DNA of 64,000 bases from Pelodictyon phaeoclathratiforme BU-1 (GCF_000020645.1 NC_011060.1:2308501-2372500), one strand, 5' to 3'. Counted from the stretch's first letter, positions 17,198-25,800 are shown. Numbers and translations: made by a program. The notes: a model not told the origin generated them from the letters alone.

Positions 17198-18909
17198 GAG
17201 CACCTCACTTCGTAGGGGATTTGGCGGAAAATGATATTCTCCCGGTTGAGATGCGATGAGCCAAGCAGGCAGCCATTGCCGTAGACAATTTTTGTGCCCT
17301 CATGTTTCGGCAACCGGCTTAACACAGAACGGGTAAGCACATTGCCGCCCTCATCCTCGTTATCGCCGAGAATTCCGTTGTAGAGCAGATAGACTGCGAT
17401 ATTGTTCAAGATGCCAAGAAACGGGGTTGAGAAATCGGTGGCCGGTGGCAGAGGCTCCCCGGTCGCAATGAAAAAGATGTGATGCGCCAGCTCCTTGAAG
17501 GTGACCGCCTTGTTGATGGAGCCGTCTGCGGAGAAGAGGGGTTCGCCGAGTTCGCAGAAGCGAAAACCGCCACCGAGGCCCTTCACTGATACATTCTTTA
17601 TACTTTCATACCCTTCAGAAACTCGTCGGATACGTTCAGCCGTGATATCGCGGGCTATCTTCTCTTTCATTTCGATAAGAATAAATCGCCGGTTTTGACC
17701 ATCACTTTTGTTCAATTTCAATACCGCATGACCTGATGTTCCCGAACCCGCAAAAGAGTCCAAAATCAGATCATCACCTGATGTTGTAAAACTGAACAGC
17801 TCTTCCAGTAATGTCGTTGGCTTTGGGAAATCAAAGGGGCGCTTATCGTAATGAAGAATGTCCTTGATTTCGTTGGTACCGACCCGTCCGTCGAGAGTAA
17901 AAAGACTGGAGAGCTTTGCTCTGTAATCTTTTACGTAGACCTTCAACTCGATCAGCTTCGTTTCATCATTGCCAAAAATGACACGTTTTTCGGATAACAA
18001 CCTGTAATAGGTTTCTTGCGGAAATCTGTAACCCATCATGGGCTGCTTACATGGTAGCTCCGTTGTTGGGTGAATAATATCGTACCGATACCCCTCTTTA
18101 CCAGGGTTATGAACGCTTTGACTTCCTGTGTATATCCCGTCTCCGTCAATGAATTTATACCTGTCAAAAGGCCACAAGTAATCTTTGTTTTCTCTAAACC
18201 ACTTTGTATACGCTTCTTGGCGTTCTTTCTGATCTGGATATTGCTCCACGAAATCATCCCCGATTTGAAGAAGCTTCGTTTTTACCGCAAGATTTGGCGA
18301 TTTCCAGACTGATGGGAGCTGACTCTTGTTTTTTGCGTAACAAAGAATGTATTCGTGCTCCATCGCAATATTGGTCGGGTTGTTGTCGGTGGCATTGTCC
18401 CAGATTATTGTTCCAACACGATTTCCAAGCCCAAAAATCTCATCAAAAAGCAGACGGAGATTCGCGTATTCTGTTTCATCAATACTTGCAAAAATCACTC
18501 CATCTTCTTTCAGGAATTCATGTAACATCATGAGACGCGGGTACATCATGCACAACCACTTGTCGTGGCGAGAAAGATCTTCCGCCTCTGCCCCGACAAC
18601 CTTGTGAAGCCAATCTTTGATTTCAGGGTTGCTGACATTATCGTCATAGACCCATCCGGTACGTTTCCCGCTTTCATCACGCTCATCCACTCCGGTGTTA
18701 TACGGCGGGTCGATATAGATGCACTTCACCTGCCCGGCATAGTATGGCAGCAATGCCTTCAAGGCCACAAGGTTATCCCCCTGCACCAGAAGATTTTTTG
18801 AATCAGGGTCACCAGCCGACAACTCCATATTCTGACGCAACAAATGAAACGGCACCTGCTTGTGGTGGTTTACAACAGCTTTTTTCCCAATCCAGTCAAG
18901 TGACGGCAT
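17194..18909 (-). CDS. mod: type III modification methyltransferase (adenine-N6, beta class)
   Basis: A 571-residue Mod subunit. Catalytic motif IV DPPYNTG at residues 67-73 comes before the SAM-binding motif FAGSGTSG near 383, the order of beta-class amino-methyltransferases. The target-recognition region lies between them. Mod gives sequence specificity to the type III complex and methylates one strand of the site. Its stop overlaps the res start by 4 bases. The gene is open and all motifs are present, so methylation probably persists even if restriction is lost. A short stretch of near-identical DNA (20 of 21 bases) occurs at 20484-20504. Confidence 0.93.
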   Translation of the reverse strand: MPSLDWIGKKAVVNHHKQVPFHLLRQNMELSAGDPDSKNLLVQGDNLVALKALLPYYAGQVKCIYIDPPYNTGVDERDESGKRTGWVYDDNVSNPEIKDWLHKVVGAEAEDLSRHDKWLCMMYPRLMMLHEFLKEDGVIFASIDETEYANLRLLFDEIFGLGNRVGTIIWDNATDNNPTNIAMEHEYILCYAKNKSQLPSVWKSPNLAVKTKLLQIGDDFVEQYPDQKERQEAYTKWFRENKDYLWPFDRYKFIDGDGIYTGSQSVHNPGKEGYRYDIIHPTTELPCKQPMMGYRFPQETYYRLLSEKRVIFGNDETKLIELKVYVKDYRAKLSSLFTLDGRVGTNEIKDILHYDKRPFDFPKPTTLLEELFSFTTSGDDLILDSFAGSGTSGHAVLKLNKSDGQNRRFILIEMKEKIARDITAERIRRVSEGYESIKNVSVKGLGGGFRFCELGEPLFSADGSINKAVTFKELAHHIFFIATGEPLPPATDFSTPFLGILNNIAVYLLYNGILGDNEDEGGNVLTRSVLSRLPKHEGTKIVYGNGCLLGSSHLNRENIIFRQIPYEVRCS

Positions 18910-19142
18910 TTATTTGATTCCCGTAAGGTTTTGTGGTAAACTATTCTGTTTCAGAACGTCTGGCAAATATCCACAGGTCTGCTGCACAGACTATTACTTT
19001 AAACATTCAGAACTATCAGCTATTTGATCGTTTCGTAAAACGCTTATAAAGTTCAACATTTTACGAGAACGTAAATACCTAATTTAATACGACTTAAAAA
19101 GATGTTATTACGTATTTCCTTTCTTAATTTTTCTTTCCCGTT
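18910..19142. other. AT-rich spacer with repeated 3'-end motif
   Basis: No gene seen. The bases ATTTTACGAGAAC occur at about 19058-19070 and again at 19146-19158; the second copy encodes the final residues (VLVK) of the minus-strand gene 19143-20468. The spacer copy may be left from a duplicated gene end. A promoter for mod/res is expected here but no clear boxes were found. Confidence 0.3.
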
Positions 19143-20468
19143 CTATTTTACGAGAACCCACTGAGGAGTAGCCATGCTACCTTTATTGACAGTCACTTGA
19201 TTCCTGCGAAGCTCTCCCATCAGATTGCCTATCTTATACATCTTCTGCTTATCACTCATCCAATCAGGCAGTTTATTCCAAAGGAGATCATTAATATCCT
19301 TGCGGTTCAATGAACCATGTTCGCCAATCGCTCTGCAGATCATATCAAGGTAGTACTGTTTGTCTAAAGCCCTGTTTTTACTGTATGATGCTTTTTTACC
19401 GATCTTCTGCGCCACCTTTTGAGAGATATAAAAATTCGGTTTGCGCCCTTCGATAAGGAATTTTGCTTTAAGCAGTTTTTCTTCATCGTTACTGAGTGAA
19501 AGCTTCTTTTGCACCTTGTCGAGCGCCATGATTTCGCTGAGAGTCAAGTCGCCGGTGCTGGCAAGCAGACGGGCATAGTCCATGTTCAGCACCTTGCCAG
19601 TGAGTTTCAATTTTACACGATTGCTTGAAAGCTCATAATCGGGCAACGGAAAAAACCGGGCACTCTGCAACAGAAACAACTTCCGGATTCCGCCGCCTGC
19701 CGTCTCCACCATCTTCAGGTTGAACATAGCCGTCGCTAAAAAGCGGTTCCGGTAATACTCCTCCGGGGCGTCTTCCATCACCACGCGCTTTACATCGCCA
19801 GGCGCAAAACTCCCGAGGTTGGTGAAGGTCAGCGTCTCGTCTCCTTCAATCACATTGATACGCCCAGCCAGAGAATAATCCTGATGGGCAAGGCAATTAT
19901 TTACAGCCTCACGAATTGCATAAGGCTCATATTGATCAATCTCTTCAGGAAAGAGTGTGCCTTCAGGGAGATAGCGGTATTTCAGATTGCGGATTTTGGC
20001 ATAGACCTTGTCAACAGCAAGCAGCATCGGCAAACCAAACAAGGCATAGTCACGGTCATTACCCAAATGATCTTTGAGTATCCAGCGGATTTTGACATCA
20101 GCAGGCAACAAAAAATGTTCAGCTTCATTGTTGCCCAGCAATATCAGGGCGGTACGGGTCAACTTTCCTTTGATGGATAATTTGGCCTTGTTCAAAAAGG
20201 TCGCATTGTCCCATGCGTCAACGTCAACCGCTTTATCAGGGAATTTGCTCTTGAAGTTGTTACGCGCGACCCGGAGAGCCTCGTCGTCCAGATCATCCAG
20301 CCCCGCATCGGGTACTATTGCCGCACTCCAATCCTCCAGAGTTGCCTGTGCACGGATGCGTTCGATCTCTTCCAGATTAAGCTCCTTGAATTCTACCACC
20401 TCGCTCTCAGCAGTTAAGGCAAGCAATGCGTCAAGTTTTGACGCAGAATCAAGATGCTGAATGTTCAT
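19143..20468 (-). CDS. AlbA/RecG-like ATP-binding transcriptional regulator with internal deletion
   Basis: A 441-residue protein of the family annotated as AlbA_2/Schlafen-type, RecG-like putative regulators. The start (LLALTAESEVVEFKE) is the beginning of an AlbA_2 domain, but it jumps straight to LNLEEIERIRAQATLEDWSA, which normally follows that domain, so roughly 100 residues seem to be deleted in frame. The middle region IRWILKDHLGNDRDYALFGLP, YEPYAIREAVNNCLAHQDYS (HATPase-like) and NRFLATAMFNLKMVETAGGG is intact, and the C-terminus has a winged-helix segment. It probably no longer binds nucleic acid through AlbA_2. It sits upstream of the type III system on the same strand, as such genes often do. 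Confidence 0.72.
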   Translation of the reverse strand: MNIQHLDSASKLDALLALTAESEVVEFKELNLEEIERIRAQATLEDWSAAIVPDAGLDDLDDEALRVARNNFKSKFPDKAVDVDAWDNATFLNKAKLSIKGKLTRTALILLGNNEAEHFLLPADVKIRWILKDHLGNDRDYALFGLPMLLAVDKVYAKIRNLKYRYLPEGTLFPEEIDQYEPYAIREAVNNCLAHQDYSLAGRINVIEGDETLTFTNLGSFAPGDVKRVVMEDAPEEYYRNRFLATAMFNLKMVETAGGGIRKLFLLQSARFFPLPDYELSSNRVKLKLTGKVLNMDYARLLASTGDLTLSEIMALDKVQKKLSLSNDEEKLLKAKFLIEGRKPNFYISQKVAQKIGKKASYSKNRALDKQYYLDMICRAIGEHGSLNRKDINDLLWNKLPDWMSDKQKMYKIGNLMGELRRNQVTVNKGSMATPQWVLVK

Positions 20469-20530
20469 ACTGCTACCCTTGCTTCTTCTTTCAGAAATTC
20501 ATGTACCATGGTAAGGAGAGGATCTGAAAC
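20465..20530 (-). pseudogene. mod gene relic
   Basis: A short minus-strand frame reads DPLLTMVHEFLKEEARVAV and ends in an ATGA overlap with the start of the AlbA/RecG-like gene. It resembles LMMLHEFLKEDGVI of the intact Mod protein, and 20 of 21 bases match mod at 18510-18530. It is the only part of such a gene left here. Confidence 0.45.
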
Positions 20531-20786
20531 ATTACCCTGTGACAGCCTTGTTCGTTGTTGAAACTTCGGAAGTCATTTCTTGTTCAAGAATATAACTCAA
20601 CCGTTACTATTACCGCAGTGCGGGCACTCCGTTTTACCGATTGCGCTGGAACCAAATCCCGCATTTGTTGAATAGAGAAACATTTGACAGAAGAGCCTGA
20701 CAATGATCGGAAGCCCAAACGCGGACAATCTTGAGACGAGCGACCTTTACAATAAAAAGAAATTATTTTCATCGCCCCTTGAATGT

Positions 20787-20804
20787 TATAGCTTGTGAGC
20801 TATA
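20787..20804. promoter_or_regulatory. palindromic operator before higBA-like operon
   Basis: TATAGCT-TGTG-AGCTATA is a perfect 7-bp inverted repeat 7 bases ahead of the ATG at 20812; a further AGCTAT half-site lies within the first codons (20815-20820). Placement suggests the binding site of the HigA-like antitoxin encoded second in the operon. Binding is inferred. Confidence 0.55.
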
Positions 20805-20811
20805 TTGACGA

Positions 20812-21135
20812 ATGAGCTATCAAATTCTGTTTTTCAATAAATCCGTCCAGAAAGAGATTGAAGCCTGGCCAATCGGCATCAATGCGAGCTTTGTCCGGAT
20901 TACAGAGCAAATCGTGATCTCTGGGCCAAATCTTGGGTTACCCTACACCCGACCATTTGGTGATGGATTGTTCGAAATTCGTGCAAGAGGTGCTGAGGGA
21001 ATTGGACGAGCTTTTTTCTGTTGTCTGGTTGACCGGAAGGTTGTCATTTTGCATGGATTCATAAAAAAGAGACAGGCGACACCAATCAAAGAGTTGAAAC
21101 TTGCCAGAAAACGGCTGAAGGAGATTACACCATGA
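20812..21135 (+). CDS. HigB/RelE-like toxin (phage-derived Gp49-like)
   Basis: A 107-residue RelE-superfamily toxin of the Gp49-like (DUF891) type: LGLPYTRPFGDGLFEIRARG, IGRAFFCCLVDRKVVILHGFIKK and KELKLARKRLKE. These cut ribosome-bound mRNA. The toxin gene comes first, the antitoxin second, with an ATGA overlap, the order of HigBA-type modules. All family segments, including the basic C-terminus, are present, so the toxin appears intact, unlike several others in this window. Confidence 0.88.
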   Translation: MSYQILFFNKSVQKEIEAWPIGINASFVRITEQIVISGPNLGLPYTRPFGDGLFEIRARGAEGIGRAFFCCLVDRKVVILHGFIKKRQATPIKELKLARKRLKEITP

Positions 21136-21470
21136 GTGACAGCAACACCTATAATCCTGTAGCCTTTGACCCAAAAGCTTATGCGGCTCATAACAGCTCA
21201 AGCGACCCAAAGTTCAAAATAGCCTACGATGCACTTGAAGATGAGTTTGCGGCTCTCAGGGCACTTTTGCATGCCCGTACGCAGGCGGGCCTCACCCAGG
21301 CTGAAGTGGCTTCACGTATGGGAGTTTCGCAGCCTGTTCTGGCACGCATTGAGGCAAGCCTGGGCAAGCAGGATCACTCTCCATCACTCAATACCTTGCG
21401 CCGATATGCAAACGCATGCGGCATGAAACTGGTCATCCAGATGGTTTTGCCCAATACACCCGTTCCATAG
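21132..21470 (+). CDS. HigA-like Xre antitoxin
   Basis: A 112-residue antitoxin. The helix-turn-helix lies at about residues 52-80 (AGLTQAEVASRMGVSQPVLARIE), followed by LGKQDHSPSLNTLRRYANACGMKL, the usual dimerisation tail of Xre antitoxins paired with Gp49-like toxins. Its ATG overlaps the toxin stop by 4 bases. It should bind the palindrome at 20787-20804 and repress the operon. Confidence 0.88.
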   Translation: MSDSNTYNPVAFDPKAYAAHNSSSDPKFKIAYDALEDEFAALRALLHARTQAGLTQAEVASRMGVSQPVLARIEASLGKQDHSPSLNTLRRYANACGMKLVIQMVLPNTPVP

Positions 21471-21531
21471 GGAAATCTTCATCATTACACAGCTTCCGTT
21501 CCCCACACCGTTTGTAATGGAATATTCCGTC

Positions 21532-21865
21532 TCAGGACGTCTTTCGAATATCCGCCAGCAATCGCCTGCCTTTTTCGGTCAAGGTGTACTGTTGACGGGA
21601 ACTGGTCGGTTTCTCCGAGACGGTCATCGCCAGAATATCCTCCTCCAAAAGTGGATTGACATATTTTTCCCTGAACTTGCTCCGGTCTTTCCACTCCATG
21701 ATCGTCATCAATTGCTGAACTGTCGCAGGTTTTTCGCATGAACTCAAGACAATTTCGACTTGATGCCAACCTGGTGCCAACTTGGTGCCGACTTGGTGCC
21801 AACTTAGTCCCGATTTGACAGAAAACTGCTCCCGGCACTTTCTTCCATCAATTCTGCGATTCTAT
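21532..21865 (-). pseudogene. C-terminal fragment of an AlbA/RecG-like regulator
   Basis: An open minus-strand frame without a usable start reads FSVKSGLSWHQVGTKLAP, GWHQVEIVLSSC, then a winged-helix tail with DRSKFREKYVNPLLEEDILAM and SRQQYTLTEKGRRLL. That tail is typical of the C-terminus of AlbA_2/RecG-like regulators. A stop near 21863 cuts it off from any N-terminus. It includes an 11-bp tandem repeat (21757-21807). Confidence 0.6.
21757..21807. repeat. 11-bp tandem repeat
   Basis: Four to five units of about CTTGGTGCCAA (variants with G/A changes) run head to tail. Because 11 is not a multiple of three, the array encodes an 11-residue period (HQVGTKLAPGW) on the minus strand, seen also in intact relatives of this protein family. 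Confidence 0.65.
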
Positions 21866-21970
21866 CAGGTCTGTAATCCTTTTAAAAAACTACGACGCCT
21901 CGCAACTCCCGCTGCAGCAACAGCCGAGTTTGCCGGTACGGGCTTTTTCGAGCGACTCTTTTCCTTTGCT

Positions 21971-22123
21971 TCAGGCAAACCAGGCAATGCCAAACGATCC
22001 GGCGGCATCGAACAGAGCGATATGAAAGAATTCATAGAGGATACTCAACTGAGAGCAAGAGAGAGTCAGAATACCGAGTGCCAGAGCAACATTCAGGAGT
22101 GAGGATGTTGATGGTACTTTCAT
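21971..22123 (-). CDS. possible small membrane protein
   Basis: A 50-residue frame beginning MKVPSTSSLLNVALALGIL with one strongly hydrophobic segment and a second weaker one. It has no relatives I recognise and no clear ribosome site. It shares the spacer between the AlbA-type fragment and the second RES/Xre operon. It may be chance; the rest of this 340-base spacer shows no gene. Confidence 0.25.
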   Translation of the reverse strand: MKVPSTSSLLNVALALGILTLSCSQLSILYEFFHIALFDAAGSFGIAWFA

Positions 22124-22139
22124 AACGAACAATTATATT

Positions 22140-22179
22140 TTTCTACAGAAACAAATCGACTATATTATTTCCACAGAAA
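22140..22179. promoter_or_regulatory. paired operator-like repeats before RES/Xre copy 2
   Basis: TTTCTACAGAAA (22140-22151) and TTTCCACAGAAA (22168-22179) are near-identical palindromic boxes 28 bases apart, upstream of the antitoxin ATG at 22202. They are good candidates for autoregulatory binding by the Xre antitoxin; this is inferred from placement. Confidence 0.5.
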
Positions 22180-22201
22180 TCATAAACGAAGATAGATACC
22201 C

Positions 22202-22582
22202 ATGCAGCAATCCACACAGTTTCATCCGGAAAACAGGCAGGCTGTGCTTTCCAAGGCAGTGCGAAACACGGCACTCTATCTTGGTCTCCCGAACACAAAA
22301 CTTTCCAGAATTCTCGGACTGAGCCCGGCAACAATCAGCCGTCTCAATACAGGAACTTTTTTACTTTCGACCGACAGAAAAGAGTGGGAATTTGCTGTGC
22401 TGCTGGTCAGGCTCTTCCGATCGCTAGATTCGATTGTGGGAGGATCATCAGAAGCGGCCAAAGTATGGCTGAACAGCGAAAACAAGGCACTTTCTGGCCG
22501 GAAGCCAGTTGAACTTATTGAAACAACGGAGGGACTTGTTCATGTCGTCACCTATCTGGACGCCTGCCGAGGTATTGTCTGA
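22202..22582 (+). CDS. Xre/MbcA/ParS-type antitoxin of RES toxin (copy 2)
   Basis: A 126-residue antitoxin with helix-turn-helix NTKLSRILGLSPATISRLNTG (residues 30-50) and C-terminal toxin-binding segment SSEAAKVWLNSENKALSGRKPVELIETTEGLVHVV, the Xre/MbcA/ParS pattern. It differs strongly from copy 1 at 3794-4192, so the two modules were probably acquired separately. The toxin start lies inside its 3' end (41-base overlap). Confidence 0.87.
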   Translation: MQQSTQFHPENRQAVLSKAVRNTALYLGLPNTKLSRILGLSPATISRLNTGTFLLSTDRKEWEFAVLLVRLFRSLDSIVGGSSEAAKVWLNSENKALSGRKPVELIETTEGLVHVVTYLDACRGIV

Positions 22583-23276
22583 AGCCTGGAATCATCAGAG
22601 GACAATATGGAGAATCGTTGAGGCGCAGCACGTGGTCTCGACCATGAAAATTGTAGACTCACTTGCTGAACAGGCGCTGCTTGAAGAGATTCTTGAACAG
22701 GGAAAGCCGCCCGTACCAACTGAAACGGCAGGACTGCACTATCTTCTCTCAACGCCATTTCGTTATAAAACCCTCTACCCTAAAGGCTCACGGTTTCGGG
22801 CTCCAAGTGATCCCGGCGTTTTTTATGGGGCAGAACGGGTAAAAACTGCTGCGGCTGAAATTGGGTACCATCGCTGGCAATTTCTTCAGGATTCCTTGAA
22901 TCTCGACAGGCTTCCGCCCGCTCAATTCACCGCGTTTTCTGTGCAAGTGAAGGGAATAATGGTCGATTTGCGACTGGCTCCTTTCAAGAAAGATACACTC
23001 TTCTGGACTGATCCAGGCAACTACAGCGCAACACAAGCATTTGCAAAAGTTGCACGGCAAGCATCTCTTTCAGCAATTCTCTACCACTCCGTCCGTGACC
23101 CCAAGCCTCATTGCTGCACCGCTGTGCTCACACCCGGAGCATTTGCTGCAAAAAATCCTGACAAACCTATGCAGACGCTGACGCTCACCATCCTCCAAAA
23201 GGAGGCCGTCTGGCAGGGACAAAGGATTCAATCTTTTGCATTCAATCCCGCATTCTGGGCCAACCCACTCATATAA
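22542..23276 (+). CDS. RES-domain toxin (copy 2)
   Basis: A 244-residue RES protein: SRFRAPSDPGVFYGAERVKTAAAEIGYHRW holds the conserved arginine and glutamate; the late segment (SLSAILYHSVRDP, CCTAVLTPGAF) holds the conserved serine. The family acts on NAD+ or ADP-ribosylates targets. The ATG at 22542 is chosen because GGAGGG sits about 7 bases upstream inside the antitoxin gene; a TTG at 22509 has none. It is the last gene of the island before pdxJ. Confidence 0.85.
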   Translation: MSSPIWTPAEVLSEAWNHQRTIWRIVEAQHVVSTMKIVDSLAEQALLEEILEQGKPPVPTETAGLHYLLSTPFRYKTLYPKGSRFRAPSDPGVFYGAERVKTAAAEIGYHRWQFLQDSLNLDRLPPAQFTAFSVQVKGIMVDLRLAPFKKDTLFWTDPGNYSATQAFAKVARQASLSAILYHSVRDPKPHCCTAVLTPGAFAAKNPDKPMQTLTLTILQKEAVWQGQRIQSFAFNPAFWANPLI

Positions 23277-23422
23277 CCGAGGTATAAAGAATTGCCAGCT
23301 CAAGCTACCTCTCTGCAAAAATTGCCCATTGTATCATTTTTCATTACCTTCGCTTAAGAAAATAAAGCAGGAGAACCTGCAGAGAAAAGCTTCCGATTGC
23401 TGACCATTGACCTTTCGATACC

Positions 23423-24133
23423 ATGAGATTAGCCGTTAATATTGATCATATCGCCACCCTGCGCAACGCTCGGGGCGAGCAGGAACCTGATCCGGTTGCC
23501 GCTGCCCTGCTTGCTGAAAAGTGTGGCGCTGCGGGCATTGTCTGCCACCTGCGTGAGGATCGTCGCCATATTAACGACCATGATCTTGCCCGACTCCGCG
23601 AAGCGGTGACCACAAAGCTTGATCTTGAGATGGCCATGACCCCGGAGCTGCAGCAGATAGCGCTGAAAACAAGGCCGGAGCTCATCACCCTTGTGCCTGA
23701 AAAAAGGGAGGAGCTTACGACTGAAGGCGGGTTTGACATTGTCCGCCACTATGCGGTACTGGCAGCATATCTGAAACCGTTCAATGCTGCGGGAATAGAG
23801 GTCAGTCTCTTTATCGAACCCGAGAAAAAAGCTATCGACCTTGCCAAACAGGCTGGGGCCGATCTGGTAGAGCTGCACACGGGCCTTTATGCCCTGAAAA
23901 AAGAGGGTGAGGCACAATCGAAAGAGCTGCAAAGAATCCGTGAGGCCGCCATACACGCCAGAAGCCTCGGGCTCAAGGTGGTTGCGGGCCACGGGCTTAA
24001 TTATCTCAACATCGCTCCTTTCAGGGAGATTGAGGAGATTGAAGAGGTCAGTATCGGTCATGCCATTATTGCCCGTGCCGTACTGACAGGTCTTGAAGAG
24101 GCAATCAGGGAGATGCTTCGTATCATAAAATAG
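23423..24133 (+). CDS. pdxJ: pyridoxine 5'-phosphate synthase
   Basis: A 236-residue TIM-barrel enzyme that condenses 1-deoxyxylulose-5-phosphate with 3-amino-2-oxopropyl phosphate to give pyridoxine 5'-phosphate. Visible family segments: LAVNIDHIATLRNARG at the N-terminus, HLREDRRHI, LEMAMTPE, LVPEKREELTTEGG, VSLFIEP, LHTGLYA, AGHGLNYLN and IGHAIIARA. Length is typical. It starts a plus-strand operon with rdgB (8-base gap) and uppP. Confidence 0.96.
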   Translation: MRLAVNIDHIATLRNARGEQEPDPVAAALLAEKCGAAGIVCHLREDRRHINDHDLARLREAVTTKLDLEMAMTPELQQIALKTRPELITLVPEKREELTTEGGFDIVRHYAVLAAYLKPFNAAGIEVSLFIEPEKKAIDLAKQAGADLVELHTGLYALKKEGEAQSKELQRIREAAIHARSLGLKVVAGHGLNYLNIAPFREIEEIEEVSIGHAIIARAVLTGLEEAIREMLRIIK

Positions 24134-24141
24134 AACAACCC

Positions 24142-24846
24142 ATGCCAGCAACTGCCGATAAAGAGATTACCATTGTTCTTGCCACCGCCAATCGGGACAA
24201 GGTCAAAGAGCTTCGTCCTCTGCTTGAAACAATCTCTCCCCTGTTCACTGTTCGGACACTCCATGAGCTTGGTGTGGATGTCGAGATTGAGGAAACAGAG
24301 GAGACGCTCGAAGGAAATGCCCTGCTCAAGGCAAGGGCGATTTTCGCCATTCTCTCTGAACGCTTCCCCTTTATGATTGCACTGGCAGACGATACCGGGC
24401 TGGAAGTGGATGGGCTTGATGGAGCGCCGGGTGTTTACTCTGCACGATTTGCTCCTGTGCCGGATGGCCAGAGTCCAACGTATAAAGACAATGTTGCTCA
24501 CCTGCTGCACTGCATGAAGGGTATCGCCAACCGAGAGGCTCGTTTCAGAACCGTTATTGCGCTGAAAGGCGCTCTCCCGTCTGCGGAAGGATGCTTCCGG
24601 TTTGAACACACTGCTGAAGGAGTGGTTCCCGGCAGCATAACCCTTGAAGAACAGGGTGTTGAAGGGTTTGGTTATGATCCCCTTTTTCTGGTACACAACA
24701 CCGGGAAAACCTATGCTGAAATGAGCACGACAGAAAAAAACAGGCTCAGTCACCGCGCCCTTGCCGTTCAGCATGCTGTAAACTACCTTAAGAACATTCT
24801 TCAGCAGAAAAGCGTTCTGCCAACCGATACAACGACACATCCATGA
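24142..24846 (+). CDS. rdgB: non-canonical purine NTP pyrophosphatase (RdgB/HAM1)
   Basis: A 234-residue enzyme that hydrolyses dITP, ITP and XTP and so keeps deaminated purines out of nucleic acids. Motifs: VLATANRDKVKELRPLL, the metal-binding LADDTGLEVDGLDGAPGVYSARF, and FGYDPLFLV...KNRLSHRALA. About 30 residues longer than E. coli RdgB, mostly at the N- and C-terminal ends. The stop overlaps the uppP start (ATGA). Confidence 0.95.
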   Translation: MPATADKEITIVLATANRDKVKELRPLLETISPLFTVRTLHELGVDVEIEETEETLEGNALLKARAIFAILSERFPFMIALADDTGLEVDGLDGAPGVYSARFAPVPDGQSPTYKDNVAHLLHCMKGIANREARFRTVIALKGALPSAEGCFRFEHTAEGVVPGSITLEEQGVEGFGYDPLFLVHNTGKTYAEMSTTEKNRLSHRALAVQHAVNYLKNILQQKSVLPTDTTTHP

Positions 24847-25691
24847 CCCTCTTTGAAGCTATCGTTCTCGGTATCGTCCAGGGACTGACGGAGTTCCTTC
24901 CGATCAGCAGCACGGCACATCTGAGAATTATTCCTGCTCTTGCCGGATGGGAAGATCCCGGTGCCGCATTTACTGCCATCGTTCAGATCGGCACCCTCGT
25001 AGCTGTTCTTCTCTATTTCTGGAAAGATATTTTCATCATCGTCGCCGCTGTCATTGAGGGCATCGTACAGCGCAAACCGCTGGAAAACAGTGACGCCAAA
25101 ATGGGGTGGATGATTGTTGCCGGAACGATACCGATTGTCATTTTTGGCAAACTCTTTGAAACGCAGATTGATACCACACTCCGCTCCCTTTACTGGATCA
25201 GCGGGTCACTTATCGGGCTGGCGATCATTCTCTTTCTGGCTGAAGGGAAAATAAAAAACCGGATCAAAAAAGAGCTTCCACTGAAAGCAATGGAAAATAT
25301 CGGATGGAAAGAGGCTCTTCTGATCGGTCTGGCTCAAAGCATCGCCCTCATACCCGGCTCATCGCGTTCAGGGGTAACAATTACCGGCGGCCTTTTTTTA
25401 AATCTTGACCGTGCAACCGCTGCACGTTTTTCATTTCTACTTTCCCTGCCAGCGGTATTTGCCGCAGGACTCTACAAGCTCTATCAAACCTGGGATATTA
25501 TTGTCGCATCTCCTGAACACATCACCAACATCCTCGTTGCAACCCTGGTGGCTGGTATTGTCGGCTATGCATCAATAGCCTTTCTTCTCAACTACCTGAA
25601 AAAACATACGACAACCATCTTCATTGCCTACCGGCTCGTGGCAGGTACAGCCATACTCTACCTTGTCGCTACGGGAGTCCTGCAACCCTAA
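24843..25691 (+). CDS. uppP: undecaprenyl-diphosphate phosphatase
   Basis: A 282-residue membrane enzyme (BacA/UppP) that recycles undecaprenyl pyrophosphate for peptidoglycan and polysaccharide synthesis. Both inverted active-site repeats are present: GLTEFLPISSTAHL near the N-terminus and ALIPGSSRSGVTI in the middle, with seven to eight hydrophobic helices. ATGA overlap with rdgB. The weak hairpin after it (25693-25713, AAGAG/CTCTT followed by A-rich sequence) is too short to call a terminator. Confidence 0.96.
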   Translation: MTLFEAIVLGIVQGLTEFLPISSTAHLRIIPALAGWEDPGAAFTAIVQIGTLVAVLLYFWKDIFIIVAAVIEGIVQRKPLENSDAKMGWMIVAGTIPIVIFGKLFETQIDTTLRSLYWISGSLIGLAIILFLAEGKIKNRIKKELPLKAMENIGWKEALLIGLAQSIALIPGSSRSGVTITGGLFLNLDRATAARFSFLLSLPAVFAAGLYKLYQTWDIIVASPEHITNILVATLVAGIVGYASIAFLLNYLKKHTTTIFIAYRLVAGTAILYLVATGVLQP

Positions 25692-25800
25692 AAAGAGGGA
25701 GTACACAACTCTTAAAAAATAATTAAGTTTTCTGCAGAAGCAGGCGGAAAATTTTTCTTATATATCAGTTAATCTAAATTAACAGTTTAATAATCCAACC

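Noticed and set aside
23429..24840. Two minus-strand open frames of 240-260 codons
   Set aside because: They mirror pdxJ and rdgB, which are well supported on the plus strand.
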